This document shows positions 14,987-24,043 of a stretch of DNA of 64,000 nucleotides, piece after piece; position 1 is the first letter of the stretch, and each line of letters opens with the position of its first letter. The notes below the pieces were generated by a model. That model had not been told where the DNA came from. It saw only the letters and a program-made list of their open reading frames with translations, and searched no databases. Both the position numbers and the translations under genes were made by a program. This DNA comes from Actinoplanes auranticolor (GTDB lineage Bacteria > Actinomycetota > Actinomycetes > Mycobacteriales > Micromonosporaceae): assembly GCF_018332655.1 (NCBI RefSeq), contig NZ_BOQL01000044.1:1-64000 (forward strand), in the 5' to 3' direction.

Positions 14987-17713
14987 GTGCCGAGGAACGC
15001 CGAGAACCCCGCGCTGCTGGGCCGCCTGCGTGAGCGGGACCAGCTCGACGGGCTGCTGCGCGACGTCCGGGCGGGACACAGCCGAGTGCTGGTGCTGCGC
15101 GGGGAGGCCGGGGCCGGCAAGACCGCCCTGCTGGACTACCTGAGCGAACACCCCGGCGGTGGGCGGGTCGTCCGGGCGGCCGGAGTGGAGCCCGAGTCCG
15201 AGATCGCGTACTCCACGTTGCAGCAGCTGTGCGCTCCCCTGCTGGGGCACCTCGACCGGCTCGCCGAGCCGCAACGGGCCGCGCTGGCCACCGCCTTCGG
15301 GCTCAGCGCCGGCCAACCGCCGCAGGCTCTGCTGGTCGGACTGGCCGTGCTGGGGCTGTTCGCGGAGGCCGCCGCCGAGCAACCGCTGGTCTGCGTGGTG
15401 GACGACGTGCAGTGGCTGGACCGGATGTCCGAGGTGGTGCTCACCTTCGTCGCCCGCCGGCTGGAGGCCGAGTCCGTGGCGCTGATCTTCGCCGCCCGCC
15501 GGCCCGGTGACGAACAGCTGCTCCGGGGCCTGCCCGAGCTGAGCGTCGAGGGGCTGCCCGACGCGGAGGCCCGGGCGCTGCTGGACTCCGTACTGCCGGG
15601 ACCGGTCGACGCCCGTGTCCGCGAGCGGATCGTCGCCGAGACGCACGGCAACCCGCTCGCCCTGCTGGAACTGCCGCGCGGTCTCACGCCGGCCGAGCTG
15701 GCCTTCGGCTTCGGTGCGCAGACGGCGATGCCGCTGGCCAGCCGGATGGAGGAAGGCTTCCAGCGCCGCATCGCCGCGTTGCCGCCGGACACCCGCCGGC
15801 TGCTGCTGGCCGCCGCGGTCGAGCCGGTCGGCGACGTGACGCTGCTGTGGCGCGCCCTGCAGCGGCTGGGCGTCGGCCCCGAGGCCGCCGCCCCCGCACA
15901 GGCCGCCGGACTGGTCGAGTTCGCCGCCCGCACCCGCTTCCGGCACCCGCTGGTCCGCTCGGCCTGCTGGCGGTCCGCCGACGCCGCCGACCTGCGCGAC
16001 GTGCACCGGGCCCTGGCCGAGGTGACCGATCCGGCGCAGGAGCCCGATCGCCGGGCCTGGCACCGCGCACACGCCGCCGCCGGACCGGACGAGGAGGTCG
16101 CCGGCGAGCTGGAACGGTCGGCCGGCCGGGCCCTGTCGCGCGGCGGCCGGTCCGCGGCCGCGACGTTCCTCGAACGCGCCGCCGAGCTCAGCCCGGACCC
16201 CAAGCCCCGCGCCGAGCGGGCGCTGGCCGCGGCCCAGGCGCGCTTCGACGCCGGAGCGCCGGCCCGGGTGCCCGACCTGCTGGCCGCGGCCGAGCTGGGC
16301 CCGCTCGGCCCGCTGCAGCGGGCCCGGGTCGAGCGGCTGCGGGCCCAGGTCGCGTTCGCCCTCAGCCAGGGACGGGCCGCCGGGCCACCGCTGCTGGCCG
16401 CCGCCCGCCGCCTCGAGGAGCTGGACCTCGCCGCGGCGCGTGAGACCTACCTGTCGGCGCTGGGCGCCGCCGTGCACGCGGGACGGCTCGGCGGCGACGA
16501 TCTGCGGCACGCGGCCGAGGCCGCCCGCGGTGTCCCGGCCGGGGAGGACGCGGCCGGTCTGCTGCTGACCGGCCTCACGACCTGGAGCCTGCAGGGGTAC
16601 GCGACGGCCGTACCGCAGCTGCGCCGGGCCCTGGCCGCGCTGACCACCGAGGAGGACCCGCGCCTGCTGTGGCTGGCCGTACCGGCCGCGCAGCTGCTCT
16701 GGGACGACGCGGCCTGGCAGCGGCTCACCGAGCAGGCGATCCGGGCCGCCCGGGCGACCGGCGCGCTGGCGCTGCTCCCCACGGCGCTGGTCCTGCGCGC
16801 CGGTGCGCTGCTGCCGGCGGGCCGGTTCACCGACGCGTCGGACCTGCTCGACGAGGCCGCCGCCATCGGCCAGGCCACCGGGCTGCCCACGCCGCCCTCC
16901 GCCGCGCTCACCCTGGCGGCCTACCGGGGCCGCGAAGCCCCGGCGTCGGACCTGATCGCCGCCACCGTCCGGGACGCCGACGCGCGCGGCGAGGGCCAGC
17001 TGCACGGCCTGGCCCACTTCGCCACCGCGGTGCTTCGCAACGGATCCGGCCGGTACCAGGAGGCGATGCGGGCGGCGCGCCAGGTGATCGCGTACGAGGA
17101 TCCGGGCGTGTTCGCCTGGGCCCTGGCCGAGCTCGTCGAGGCGGCCACCCGGGCCGGCGAGCCCGCGGTCGCCGCCGAGGCCCGCGAGCGCCTGGCCGAA
17201 CGGACCGGGGTCGCCGCCACGCCCTGGGCCCTCGGCTCCCAGGCCGTCGCCGACGCGCTCGCGGGACCCGCGGGCAAGGCCGAGGACTGCTACCACGAGG
17301 CGATCGAACGCCTGACCGCCGCCGGGCAGGAGCTGCACCTGTCCCGCGCCCGCCTGCTGTACGGCGAATGGCTGCGCCGGGCGAACCGGCGTACCGACGC
17401 CCGCACCCAGCTGCGCACGGCCCACGAGTCCTTCACCGCGATGGGGGCGGAGGGCTTCGCCGAGCGGGCCGGGCGTGAGCTGGTCGCCACCGGCGAGACC
17501 GTCCGCAAGCGCAGCCCCGGCGTCCCCGCCGAGCTCACCGCGCAGGAGGCCCAGATCGCCCGCCTGGTCGCGGCCGGGCGCACCAATCCGGAGATCGGCA
17601 CCGTGCTGTTCCTCAGCCCGCGCACCGTCGAGTGGCACCTGCGCAAGGTGTTCGCCAAGCTGGGCATCGGCTCCCGCCGGGACCTGGCCGCGGCCCTGCG
17701 CGATGGTCCATAG
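14987..17713 (+). CDS. LuxR family large ATPase regulator (LAL type)
   Basis: A 908-residue transcription factor of the MalT/LAL class. The N-terminal AAA ATPase has Walker A GEAGAGKT (residues 39-46) and Walker B LVCVVDDVQWLD, followed by a long helical TPR-like region (residues ~330-840). The C-terminal LuxR HTH is clear: ELTAQEAQIARLVAAGRTNPEIG, LFLSPRTVEWHLRKVFAKLG. The GTG start at 14987 has a GGGAGG ribosome site 6 bases upstream. Such proteins activate their targets after binding a ligand and ATP. Its 3' end overlaps the NACHT ATPase gene by 11 bases, so the two are likely co-expressed. The target genes cannot be deduced, though the divergent membrane protein is a candidate. Confidence 0.93.
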   Translation: MPRNAENPALLGRLRERDQLDGLLRDVRAGHSRVLVLRGEAGAGKTALLDYLSEHPGGGRVVRAAGVEPESEIAYSTLQQLCAPLLGHLDRLAEPQRAALATAFGLSAGQPPQALLVGLAVLGLFAEAAAEQPLVCVVDDVQWLDRMSEVVLTFVARRLEAESVALIFAARRPGDEQLLRGLPELSVEGLPDAEARALLDSVLPGPVDARVRERIVAETHGNPLALLELPRGLTPAELAFGFGAQTAMPLASRMEEGFQRRIAALPPDTRRLLLAAAVEPVGDVTLLWRALQRLGVGPEAAAPAQAAGLVEFAARTRFRHPLVRSACWRSADAADLRDVHRALAEVTDPAQEPDRRAWHRAHAAAGPDEEVAGELERSAGRALSRGGRSAAATFLERAAELSPDPKPRAERALAAAQARFDAGAPARVPDLLAAAELGPLGPLQRARVERLRAQVAFALSQGRAAGPPLLAAARRLEELDLAAARETYLSALGAAVHAGRLGGDDLRHAAEAARGVPAGEDAAGLLLTGLTTWSLQGYATAVPQLRRALAALTTEEDPRLLWLAVPAAQLLWDDAAWQRLTEQAIRAARATGALALLPTALVLRAGALLPAGRFTDASDLLDEAAAIGQATGLPTPPSAALTLAAYRGREAPASDLIAATVRDADARGEGQLHGLAHFATAVLRNGSGRYQEAMRAARQVIAYEDPGVFAWALAELVEAATRAGEPAVAAEARERLAERTGVAATPWALGSQAVADALAGPAGKAEDCYHEAIERLTAAGQELHLSRARLLYGEWLRRANRRTDARTQLRTAHESFTAMGAEGFAERAGRELVATGETVRKRSPGVPAELTAQEAQIARLVAAGRTNPEIGTVLFLSPRTVEWHLRKVFAKLGIGSRRDLAAALRDGP

Positions 17714-20700
17714 TGGGCGGGTGCCGCAGGGTCTGACGTATGCCAGCGCGGTCAAGCTGCTGGGCGGGTCGAGCCCGCTGGTCACCGTGGCCGACAACCT
17801 GCTCGGCGGGGCGCTGAGCCTGGCCACGGCCGGCGGCAGCGAGGTCGCGCTCAGCCTGTTCGACGCCAAGGCCGAGGCGATCCGGCTCGGCCATCTGGTG
17901 GCCGGCAAGCTGACCGAGACGGTACGGGGCCTGAGCCGCTACGACCGCAACCTGCGGCTCCAGGCGGCGCACGGCGTCCTGGTGGTCACGGCGTTCTTTG
18001 AAGCGCTCGACGACTGCCTCGGCACGGCCGGCATGCCGTCACCCGGCTTCACCCGCGACGAGCAGATCATGCTGGCCGCCGGCACCAAAGTGACCGGTGA
18101 CTGGCCCGGCCGGCTGCTCGCCGGGACCATCCCGGTGCCGTCGCCGGACCGTACCTATGACGACCTGCTGAGCGACCTCCAGGACTGGTACGAAACGCTG
18201 GCCCTGAAGATGGTCGACCACCTCGGCCGTCTTGCGGTCTGGGACAACTCCGACGTGCGCACCCAGCGCCAGGTCGACATGCTGCTGCCCAGCGAGCTGC
18301 CGGACCGGGCTCTCGATCGCTACGAGGAGGCGGCCCGGCGGCTGTCCGGGGAGCTGCCGGAGTTCGCGATCTGGATGCGGCGGCTGGAGGACCGGGCGAC
18401 GGCCCGGGGGCTGCAGGCCCTGGAAGAGGCACTGCTGCGGGTCACCTCCGGCCACGATCCCGTACGGCTGCGGGCCGCTCTCGCCGCCGCGTACCGGGCG
18501 GAGCTGGACCGGCCGATCCTCGGCGGTGACGCCGGCGACCTGACCATGCCGGCCCTGGGCGCCGCCTACGTCGATCCGCGCTTCCGGGTGCAGGCCGCCG
18601 GCCTCGGGTCGCGCCCGGCCGAGCAGGACTGGTGGCAGGCCGAACCGCGCGAGGACCTGGCCGGCTTCCTGGCCACCTATGTGACCACCCCGCAGGCGGC
18701 GGACGTGCCGATGCTGCTGCTCGGCCAGCCCGGTGCCGGCAAGTCGTCGCTGACCCGGGTCCTGGCCGCCCGGCTGCCGGCCGCGGACTTCCTCGTCGTC
18801 CGGGTCGCGCTGCGCGACGTGCGCGCCGAGGCCGAGATCCAGGACCAGGTGGAGCAGGCGCTGCGCGACACCGTCGGCGAGACCGTGGCGTGGGCCGAGC
18901 TGACCCGCGCGGCCGGCGGCGCGATGCCGGTCATCCTGCTCGACGGCTTCGACGAGCTGCTCCAGGCGACCGGCATCCACCAGTCCGACTACCTGCAGCG
19001 GGTGGCGGCCTTCCAGCAGCGCGAGGCCGTGCTCGGCCGGCCGGTGGCGGTGCTGGTGACGACCCGGGAGGCGGTGGCCGACCGGGCCCGGTTGCCCGCC
19101 GGTGGCCTGGTGGTGCGGCTGGAGCCGTTCGCGGAGCCGCAGCTCGAACGGTGGCTGGCGGTCTGGAACGGCACGAACGCCGACCGGCTGGCCGCGGCGG
19201 GCCGGCGACCGCTGCCGCTGGCGGTGCTGCGCCGCTTCCCCGACCTGGCCTCCCAGCCGTTGCTGCTGCTGATGCTGGCGCTGTACGACGCCACGGGCAA
19301 CGCCCTGCAGAGCGACGAGGAGACCTTCGACACCGGCCAGCTCTACGAGCGGCTGCTCAGCGAGTTCGCCGACCGGGAGGTCCGCCGGGTGCACGCCGGG
19401 CGCCCGGAGACCGCGATGCCCGAGCTGGTCGAGGCGGAGCTGCTGCGGCTGTCCGTCGTCGCCTTCGCGATGTTCCACCGCCTGCGGTTGTGGGCCACCA
19501 CCGAGGAGCTCGATGCCGACCTGGCCGGGCTGGGCCTACGGGCGTCACGGGAGGCCGGCAGCGAGGGCTTCCGGGCACCGATCACGGCCGGGCAGGAGAT
19601 GGTCGGGCGGTTCTTCTTCATCCAGCGGGCCCAGGCCCACCAGGACGACCGGACCCGCCAGACGTACGAGTTCCTGCACGCCACCTTCGGCGAGTACCTC
19701 GTGGCCCGGCTCGTCGTGCAGGCACTGCGCGACGCCGCCGCCCGGGCCCGGGCCCGTACCCTGCAGCTCGGCCCGTCCGACGAGGACGATCTGCTGCAGT
19801 CGCTGCTCGGTTTCACGCCGCTGAGCGCCCGCACCACCGTCCTGCCGTTCGCCACCGACCTGCTGCGCGGCCCGGACAGCGCGCAGATCCGGGAGTGGCT
19901 GGTGGAACGCCTACGCACGGCGGTCACCCGCCCGCAGTACGTCCCGCGCCGTTACCAGCCGGTGGACAAGCGCGTCGACCACTGGATGGCGACGTACTCG
20001 TTCAACCTGATGCTGCTCACGCTGGCCTGCGGTGGGACCGTGCGGGCGTCCGAGCTCTTCCGGCGGGCCAAGGACCCGGCGGACTGGCTGCGCGACTCGG
20101 CCCTGCAGTGGCGGGCCGCCGTCCCGGCGAGCATGTTCCTCGACGCGCTGGAGCCGCTGGCGGTCACCCGGGGCTGGGCGGCCGACGGGCGCCGCGACCT
20201 GATCCTGGAGCACTCACCCGGAGCCGGCGTCGACGACGTCGATCCGTTCTGGTCGCACGGCTTCGGCCCGGACTGGTTCCTCCGCGACTCGGAACCTGGC
20301 AGCAGCTTCCACGACGGCTTCCCCCTGCGTGCCGCACTCAAGTCGATGCAGCTCAGCAACGCGATCAGCGACGACACCTTCCGGCACGCCCTCGAGCCCC
20401 TGCTCGACCACCTTCCGGAGGCGGTGGTGACCTTCGCACTGCACGGACGCGACGACACGGATTCGTTCGCCCGCATGCTCGTCCAGGTGTGGGTGACCTC
20501 GGCCCTGAGCGAAGAACCGGCACGCCTGCTGCCCGTGTACGACCGCGTCGCCTCCGCGCTGGCTGCTACGGGCTGGGGCCGGCCGGCACTGCCAACAGCT
20601 CGCCGGGTCGCGCCATCCGCATGGTGTTGCGCTCTCTCGCCGCGGACGCGCACCGGCTCCCCTCCGCCGACGTGGTCCGTCTGGCGCTGCAGCTGCGGTC

Positions 20701-21022
20701 GAGTGAATGGTTCGACTACACCGAGCACCTGCTGCCGTTGGTGGAGTGCCTGCTCGCGGACCCGACACCAATCGACGACGAGCGCGAGGCGCTGATCGCC
20801 GAGATGGTGCACGTCCTCGACGCCCAGGTCGACGAAATGGCGCCGGAGGACTGCCTACGCCTGCTGATCGCCTTGTCGGGCGCCCGGTTCGAGCCGTCGC
20901 TGGGTACGGTGGCCGCGATCGACGAGCGCCTGGCCACACCGTCGGTCCGGGAACGGATGCGGGCCACTCCGGACCTCTTCGCCCGCCTGATGGAAGCCCG
21001 CCGGCGGCTACCCCGCCCCTGA
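17703..21022 (+). CDS. NACHT (NLR-like) NTPase, frameshifted near the 3' end
   Basis: An NLR-related ATPase. Residues ~7-110 resemble the helical domain that precedes NACHT modules in actinomycetes (LTYASAVKLLGG, DAKAEAIRLGHL, VVTAFFEAL). The NTPase has Walker A LLLGQPGAGKSSL (K347) and extended Walker B VILLDGFDEL (D414, D417, E418), with a sensor-like VTTRE. A helical C-terminal region follows. Frame 1 stays protein-like to about 20580, then turns into Arg/Pro/Cys-rich noise ending at 20795, while the frame shifted by -1 reads well from about 20600 (RMVLRSLAADAHRLPSADVV) to the stop at 21022. One base seems missing, possibly in the GGGG run at 20575. Bacterial NACHT proteins include anti-phage defence factors. 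It starts inside the LuxR gene; GTG at 17721 is an alternative. Confidence 0.8.
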
Positions 21023-21586
21023 CGCACTCTCGGCCTGGTCGTGCGCCGCTTCGCGGAGCCCGACGCAGTCGTACTCCCAGAACGTAGAGGGGTAGACGAA
21101 CGTGCCGGTCATCCAGGGCTCGTAGGCCGACAACCGCACGACCTGGAAAGCCGCGTCGGGGATGCGCAGCGAGGGCTTGCCGAAGCCGTGTTCCCCGGCC
21201 GGGCGGAAGCCGTGACGCGAGTAGTAGCGGGGATCGCCCTCCAGGAACACCAGCGGGACGCCGCGCTCGTTGAGGTGCAGCAAAGCGGCGCGGATCAGCG
21301 CGGCGCCGAGGCCGCGGCGCTGGAACTGCGGCCGGACGGCGAGCGGGCTCAGCGACTGCACGTCGACCAGCCGCCGCGGGGCGTCGAGCCAGGCCCGGCT
21401 GACCATGACGTGTCCCACGACGTCGCCGGCCTCTTCGTCGGCGACCAGGGAGAGCGCCGAGGGGTCATCGCGGCGCAGGGCTTCGACCAGCCGGACCACC
21501 GTGTCCCCGTGGTCCGCGCCGAACGCACTGCGATGGACGGACGCCACCGCGGCATGGTCACGCGGCTGCTCACTACGAAGGGACAT
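21008..21586 (-). CDS. GNAT family N-acetyltransferase
   Basis: A 192-residue acetyl-CoA-dependent acetyltransferase. The GNAT core is clear: the strand-turn LSPLAVRPQFQRRGLGAALIRAA contains the Q-x-x-R-G-x-G/A pyrophosphate-binding loop, followed by FLEGDPRYYSRHGFRPA, a segment shared with the YhbS-like subfamily (which also carries the VVGHVMVSRA strand). The ATG at 21586 is the first in-frame start near the fold. The last 15 bases overlap the tail of the NACHT gene on the other strand. The substrate is unknown; YhbS-like proteins are often annotated as small-molecule acetyltransferases. Confidence 0.88.
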   Translation of the reverse strand: MSLRSEQPRDHAAVASVHRSAFGADHGDTVVRLVEALRRDDPSALSLVADEEAGDVVGHVMVSRAWLDAPRRLVDVQSLSPLAVRPQFQRRGLGAALIRAALLHLNERGVPLVFLEGDPRYYSRHGFRPAGEHGFGKPSLRIPDAAFQVVRLSAYEPWMTGTFVYPSTFWEYDCVGLREAAHDQAESASGAG

Positions 21587-21662
21587 GGCGGCAAGTTAAC
21601 GACACCGGGCAGAGCCGCCAAACGATTAACCGCGCACCGCCCGTCGCCGTAGGCTGCCGGCC

Positions 21663-21800
21663 ATGGTCCACACCCATGAGCTGGTGTCTGCCCGGGGCCG
21701 GCTGACGAAGCGGTACACATCGTGGGCGCGGGGCGAGCATCTGCGGGAGTGCTCGGTGCTGCGGCGGACCGCCAGGCCGACCGGAGCCTGCACCTGCTGA
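21663..21800 (+). pseudogene. Fragment of an aminoglycoside-phosphotransferase-like gene
   Basis: A 45-codon reading frame beginning MVHTHELVSARGRLTKRYTSW and continuing ARGEHLRECSVLRRTA resembles the N-terminal ATP-loop end of small-molecule phosphotransferases (the GRLTKRYxSWxRGExxREW pattern). It stops after the first ~45 residues, and nothing corresponding to the kinase catalytic core follows before the next gene. I read it as a decayed remnant. The similarity is from memory of the family pattern and the stretch is short. Confidence 0.35.
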
Positions 21801-21825
21801 GCCGCTGAACGGTCCTCGCCGACGT

Positions 21826-22227
21826 TCAGGGGTGCAGGGGCCGGCGGCGGGGACGGACCACCCGGTGGGAGATCCGCCAGCCGGCGGCCGTGCGCTCGAC
21901 GGTGTCGTCGTAGGTGACGCTGCCGGCCGACCCGTCCGCCATGATGCCGAGGCCCTTGGAGGTGGCGTGGACGGTTCCGTCGGTCACCTCGTGGAGCACG
22001 ATGTTGGTGACGTGGTGTGCGACCGGGTTGCCGTCGCCCAGGGCAAGGGCGGCCTCGTGGATCGCCGCCGGGCCGGCCAGCACGCCGCCGCCCAGGGCGG
22101 TCACGTCGTAGGGGGCGTCCTCGGTGAACACGGCGGCCAGGCCGGCGAAGTCGCCGCGGTCGATCAGGTGACCGTGCTGGTTGATCAGGTCGGTGATGGC
22201 GAACCGGTCGTCGGCGGTCAGGGCCAT
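21826..22227 (-). CDS. SnoaL/NTF2-like protein
   Basis: A 133-residue cone-shaped alpha+beta fold protein: LTADDRFAITDLINQHGHLIDRGDFAGLAAVFTEDAPYDV gives the long N-terminal helix and first strand typical of SnoaL-like domains, followed by AHHVTNIVLHEV and the strand pair around SVTYDDTVERTAAGWRISHRVV. Members act as cyclases, dehydratases or small-ligand binders, and many have no known reaction. The catalytic status is uncertain: D24 and H73 are in pocket-like positions, but this is inferred. It ends in an unusual Arg/Pro tail. It lies 22 bases upstream of nothing related; the IclR gene is behind it on the same strand. Confidence 0.82.
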   Translation of the reverse strand: MALTADDRFAITDLINQHGHLIDRGDFAGLAAVFTEDAPYDVTALGGGVLAGPAAIHEAALALGDGNPVAHHVTNIVLHEVTDGTVHATSKGLGIMADGSAGSVTYDDTVERTAAGWRISHRVVRPRRRPLHP

Positions 22228-22249
22228 GCCGGCACGGTACCGCAGCCGG

Positions 22250-23032
22250 TCATCGGCACCGGCGGCAGTGGGCGCTCGTCGACGGGCAGAATTCGCGGCC
22301 GACGGCCAGGGCCACGGTGCGTACGGCCGGGCCGAGCGCGCGCGGGTTGAGCCGGCCCGACCAGCCCGTGACCGCGACGGCCGCGACCGGGCGCCCGTCG
22401 GCGTGCAGGATCGCGCAGGCGACGCCGCCGACTCCCGGGCCGGACTCCTCGCTCTCGTAGGCCAGGCCGGATTCGCGCACCAGGTTCAGCTGCCGGCGCA
22501 GCGACGCCGGGGTCAGCACCGTGCGCGGACCGATCGCGGTCAGCGGCCGGGCACACACCAGCGCGACGGCCGCCTCGTCGCTGCATGCCAGCAGAGCTTT
22601 GCCGGGCGCGCACGCGTGCGCGGGCAACCGGCCGCCGGCCGCAAGCGGCTCCGGGGTGTTCGGGCCGCGCAGGATCTCCAGGAGTACGACGTCAGTCCCG
22701 TCCAGAACCGCCAGCTGCACCGACTGCCTCGTCGCCTCCCGCAGGTCGACCAGGTACGGCAGCGCGACCGCCCGCAGATCACGGCGGCCCATGCCCAGCC
22801 GCCCGAGCTCGGACAGCCGCCGGCCCAGGTGCAGGAGCGTGCCGCTGCGCTCCAGGAAGCCGTAGACCACCAGCCCGGCCACCAGCCGGGACGTCGTCGA
22901 CTTGGGCAGCCCGCACCGGCGGCTGATCTCGCTGAGCCGCAGCTCCCGATGGTCCGCGTCGAACGCGCCGAGCACCGCCGACACGCGGGCGACGGCCACG
23001 TCGGGGATGTTCCGCTCAGCGGCACGTTCCAT
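22250..23032 (-). CDS. IclR family transcriptional regulator
   Basis: A 260-residue regulator. The N-terminal winged helix (residues ~10-75) reads VAVARVSAVLGAFDADHRELRLSEISRRCGLPKSTTSRLVAGL, the IclR pattern, followed by the effector-binding domain (CAPGKALLA, then GVGGVACAILHADGRPVAAVAVTG). AAGGGAG precedes the ATG at 23032. It is divergent from a shikimate dehydrogenase gene and heads a quinate/shikimate catabolic cluster; IclR members such as PcaR, PobR and QsuR control just such pathways, so an aromatic or shikimate-type effector is likely. A palindromic site at 23073-23090 in the shared intergenic region is its candidate operator. The C-terminal residues (STSAHCRRCR) contain two Cys not usual in the family. 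Confidence 0.92.
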   Translation of the reverse strand: MERAAERNIPDVAVARVSAVLGAFDADHRELRLSEISRRCGLPKSTTSRLVAGLVVYGFLERSGTLLHLGRRLSELGRLGMGRRDLRAVALPYLVDLREATRQSVQLAVLDGTDVVLLEILRGPNTPEPLAAGGRLPAHACAPGKALLACSDEAAVALVCARPLTAIGPRTVLTPASLRRQLNLVRESGLAYESEESGPGVGGVACAILHADGRPVAAVAVTGWSGRLNPRALGPAVRTVALAVGREFCPSTSAHCRRCR

Positions 23033-23042
23033 CGCAGCTCCC

Positions 23043-23090
23043 TTGACAGGCCCGCACCCTCGTCGCTTACTAACGTACCAGTTCGTACAT
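23043..23090 (+). promoter_or_regulatory. Promoter and operator upstream of the shikimate dehydrogenase
   Basis: TTGACA at 23043-23048 is followed by CTTACT (17-base spacing) or TACTAA (19-base spacing) as the -10. Immediately downstream, 23075-23088 reads GTACCAGTTCGTAC, two GTAC boxes around CAGTTC. The same AGTTCGTA core recurs in the palindrome before the TetR gene at 28000, at the other end of the same cluster. A repressor bound here would block transcription of the dehydrogenase and carrier. Which of the two regulators binds is not shown by sequence alone. Confidence 0.5.
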
Positions 23091-23137
23091 CGAGATTCGC
23101 AGATCAGCGTGCGCGCGACGACGGGAGCTTCACGCCC

Positions 23138-24010
23138 ATGAAACCTTGCCGGTACGGCCTGATCGGTGCGGGGATCGGGGCTTCGCTGTCACCGTCGCTG
23201 CACGAGACCGAGGGCCGGCGACACGGGCTCGACCTGTCGTACCAGCTGATCGACATCGCCGAGCCCGGTACCCCGGACGACCTCGGCCACCTGCTGGCCC
23301 GCGCCCAGGCCGGCGGCTTCGCCGGCGTCAACATCACCCACCCGTTCAAGCAGCGGGTGGTCGGCCTGCTCGACGAGCTCTCCCCGCAGGCGCGCGACAT
23401 CGGCGCGGTCAACACGGTGGTCTTCCGGCACGGCCGGCGGCTGGGTTTCAACACGGACGCGTACGGCTTCGACGAGTCGTTCCGCCGCGGCTTGCCCGGC
23501 GCGGCGGTCGGCCGGGTGGTGCAGCTCGGCGCCGGCGGCGCCGGGGCGGCCTGCGCGTTCGCCCAGCTCGGCGCGGGTGTCGAGCACCTCACCGTGGTCG
23601 ATCCGGACGCCGACCAGCGGGGGCTGCTGGCCGAGGCGCTGAGCATGCGGTTCGAGGTCGAGCGCATCGCGGTGGCCGCACCCGACGAACTACCCGAGGC
23701 CACGGCGACCGCCGACGGCCTGGTCAACGCCAGCCCGGTCGGCATGCACGCCAGTCCCGGGCTGCCGCTGCCGGTCGCGCTGCTGCACCCGGACATGTGG
23801 GTGGTGGACATCATCTACCTGCCCGTCGAGACCCGGCTGCTGCGCGCGGCGCGGGCCAAGGGCCTGCGCGCCATCGGGGGCGCCGCGATGTGCGTGTTCC
23901 AGGCCGCCGCCGCGTTCGAGTTGTTCACCGGCCGTACCCCCGACACCGGCCGGATGCTCGCCCACCTCAACCGGCTGCTGCAAGGCAGCGGGCGCCACAT
24001 CCACGCCTGA
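23138..24010 (+). CDS. Shikimate/quinate dehydrogenase (catabolic AroE type)
   Basis: A 290-residue NAD(P)-dependent dehydrogenase interconverting shikimate and 3-dehydroshikimate (or quinate and dehydroquinate). Substrate-binding motif S16-L-S-P-S20, the catalytic Lys in NITHPFKQ, NTVV, the Asp in NTDAYGF, and the cofactor loop QLGAGGAGAACAF are present, as is the late IGGAAMCVFQAAAAFELFTG. After the second beta strand the sequence reads TVVDPDADQR, with Asp rather than the Arg-rich NADP loop of biosynthetic AroE, so NAD is likely, as in quinate-degrading QsuD. Neighbouring IclR, carrier and dehydroshikimate dehydratase genes place it in a degradation pathway. GGGAG precedes the ATG at 23138 by about 11 bases. 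Confidence 0.9.
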   Translation: MKPCRYGLIGAGIGASLSPSLHETEGRRHGLDLSYQLIDIAEPGTPDDLGHLLARAQAGGFAGVNITHPFKQRVVGLLDELSPQARDIGAVNTVVFRHGRRLGFNTDAYGFDESFRRGLPGAAVGRVVQLGAGGAGAACAFAQLGAGVEHLTVVDPDADQRGLLAEALSMRFEVERIAVAAPDELPEATATADGLVNASPVGMHASPGLPLPVALLHPDMWVVDIIYLPVETRLLRAARAKGLRAIGGAAMCVFQAAAAFELFTGRTPDTGRMLAHLNRLLQGSGRHIHA

Positions 24011-24043
24011 TCCGTCCCCGCCCCCACACCGCTGGAGTCACCG

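Noticed and set aside
14567..17908. 1113-codon minus-strand frame across the LuxR gene
   Set aside because: Gly/Gln/Arg-rich composition and no ribosome site; the plus-strand LuxR regulator has intact Walker and HTH motifs.
22181..23137. N-terminal extension of the shikimate dehydrogenase frame
   Set aside because: The frame stays open for 319 codons upstream but antisense to IclR; dehydrogenase similarity begins exactly at the ATG at 23138.
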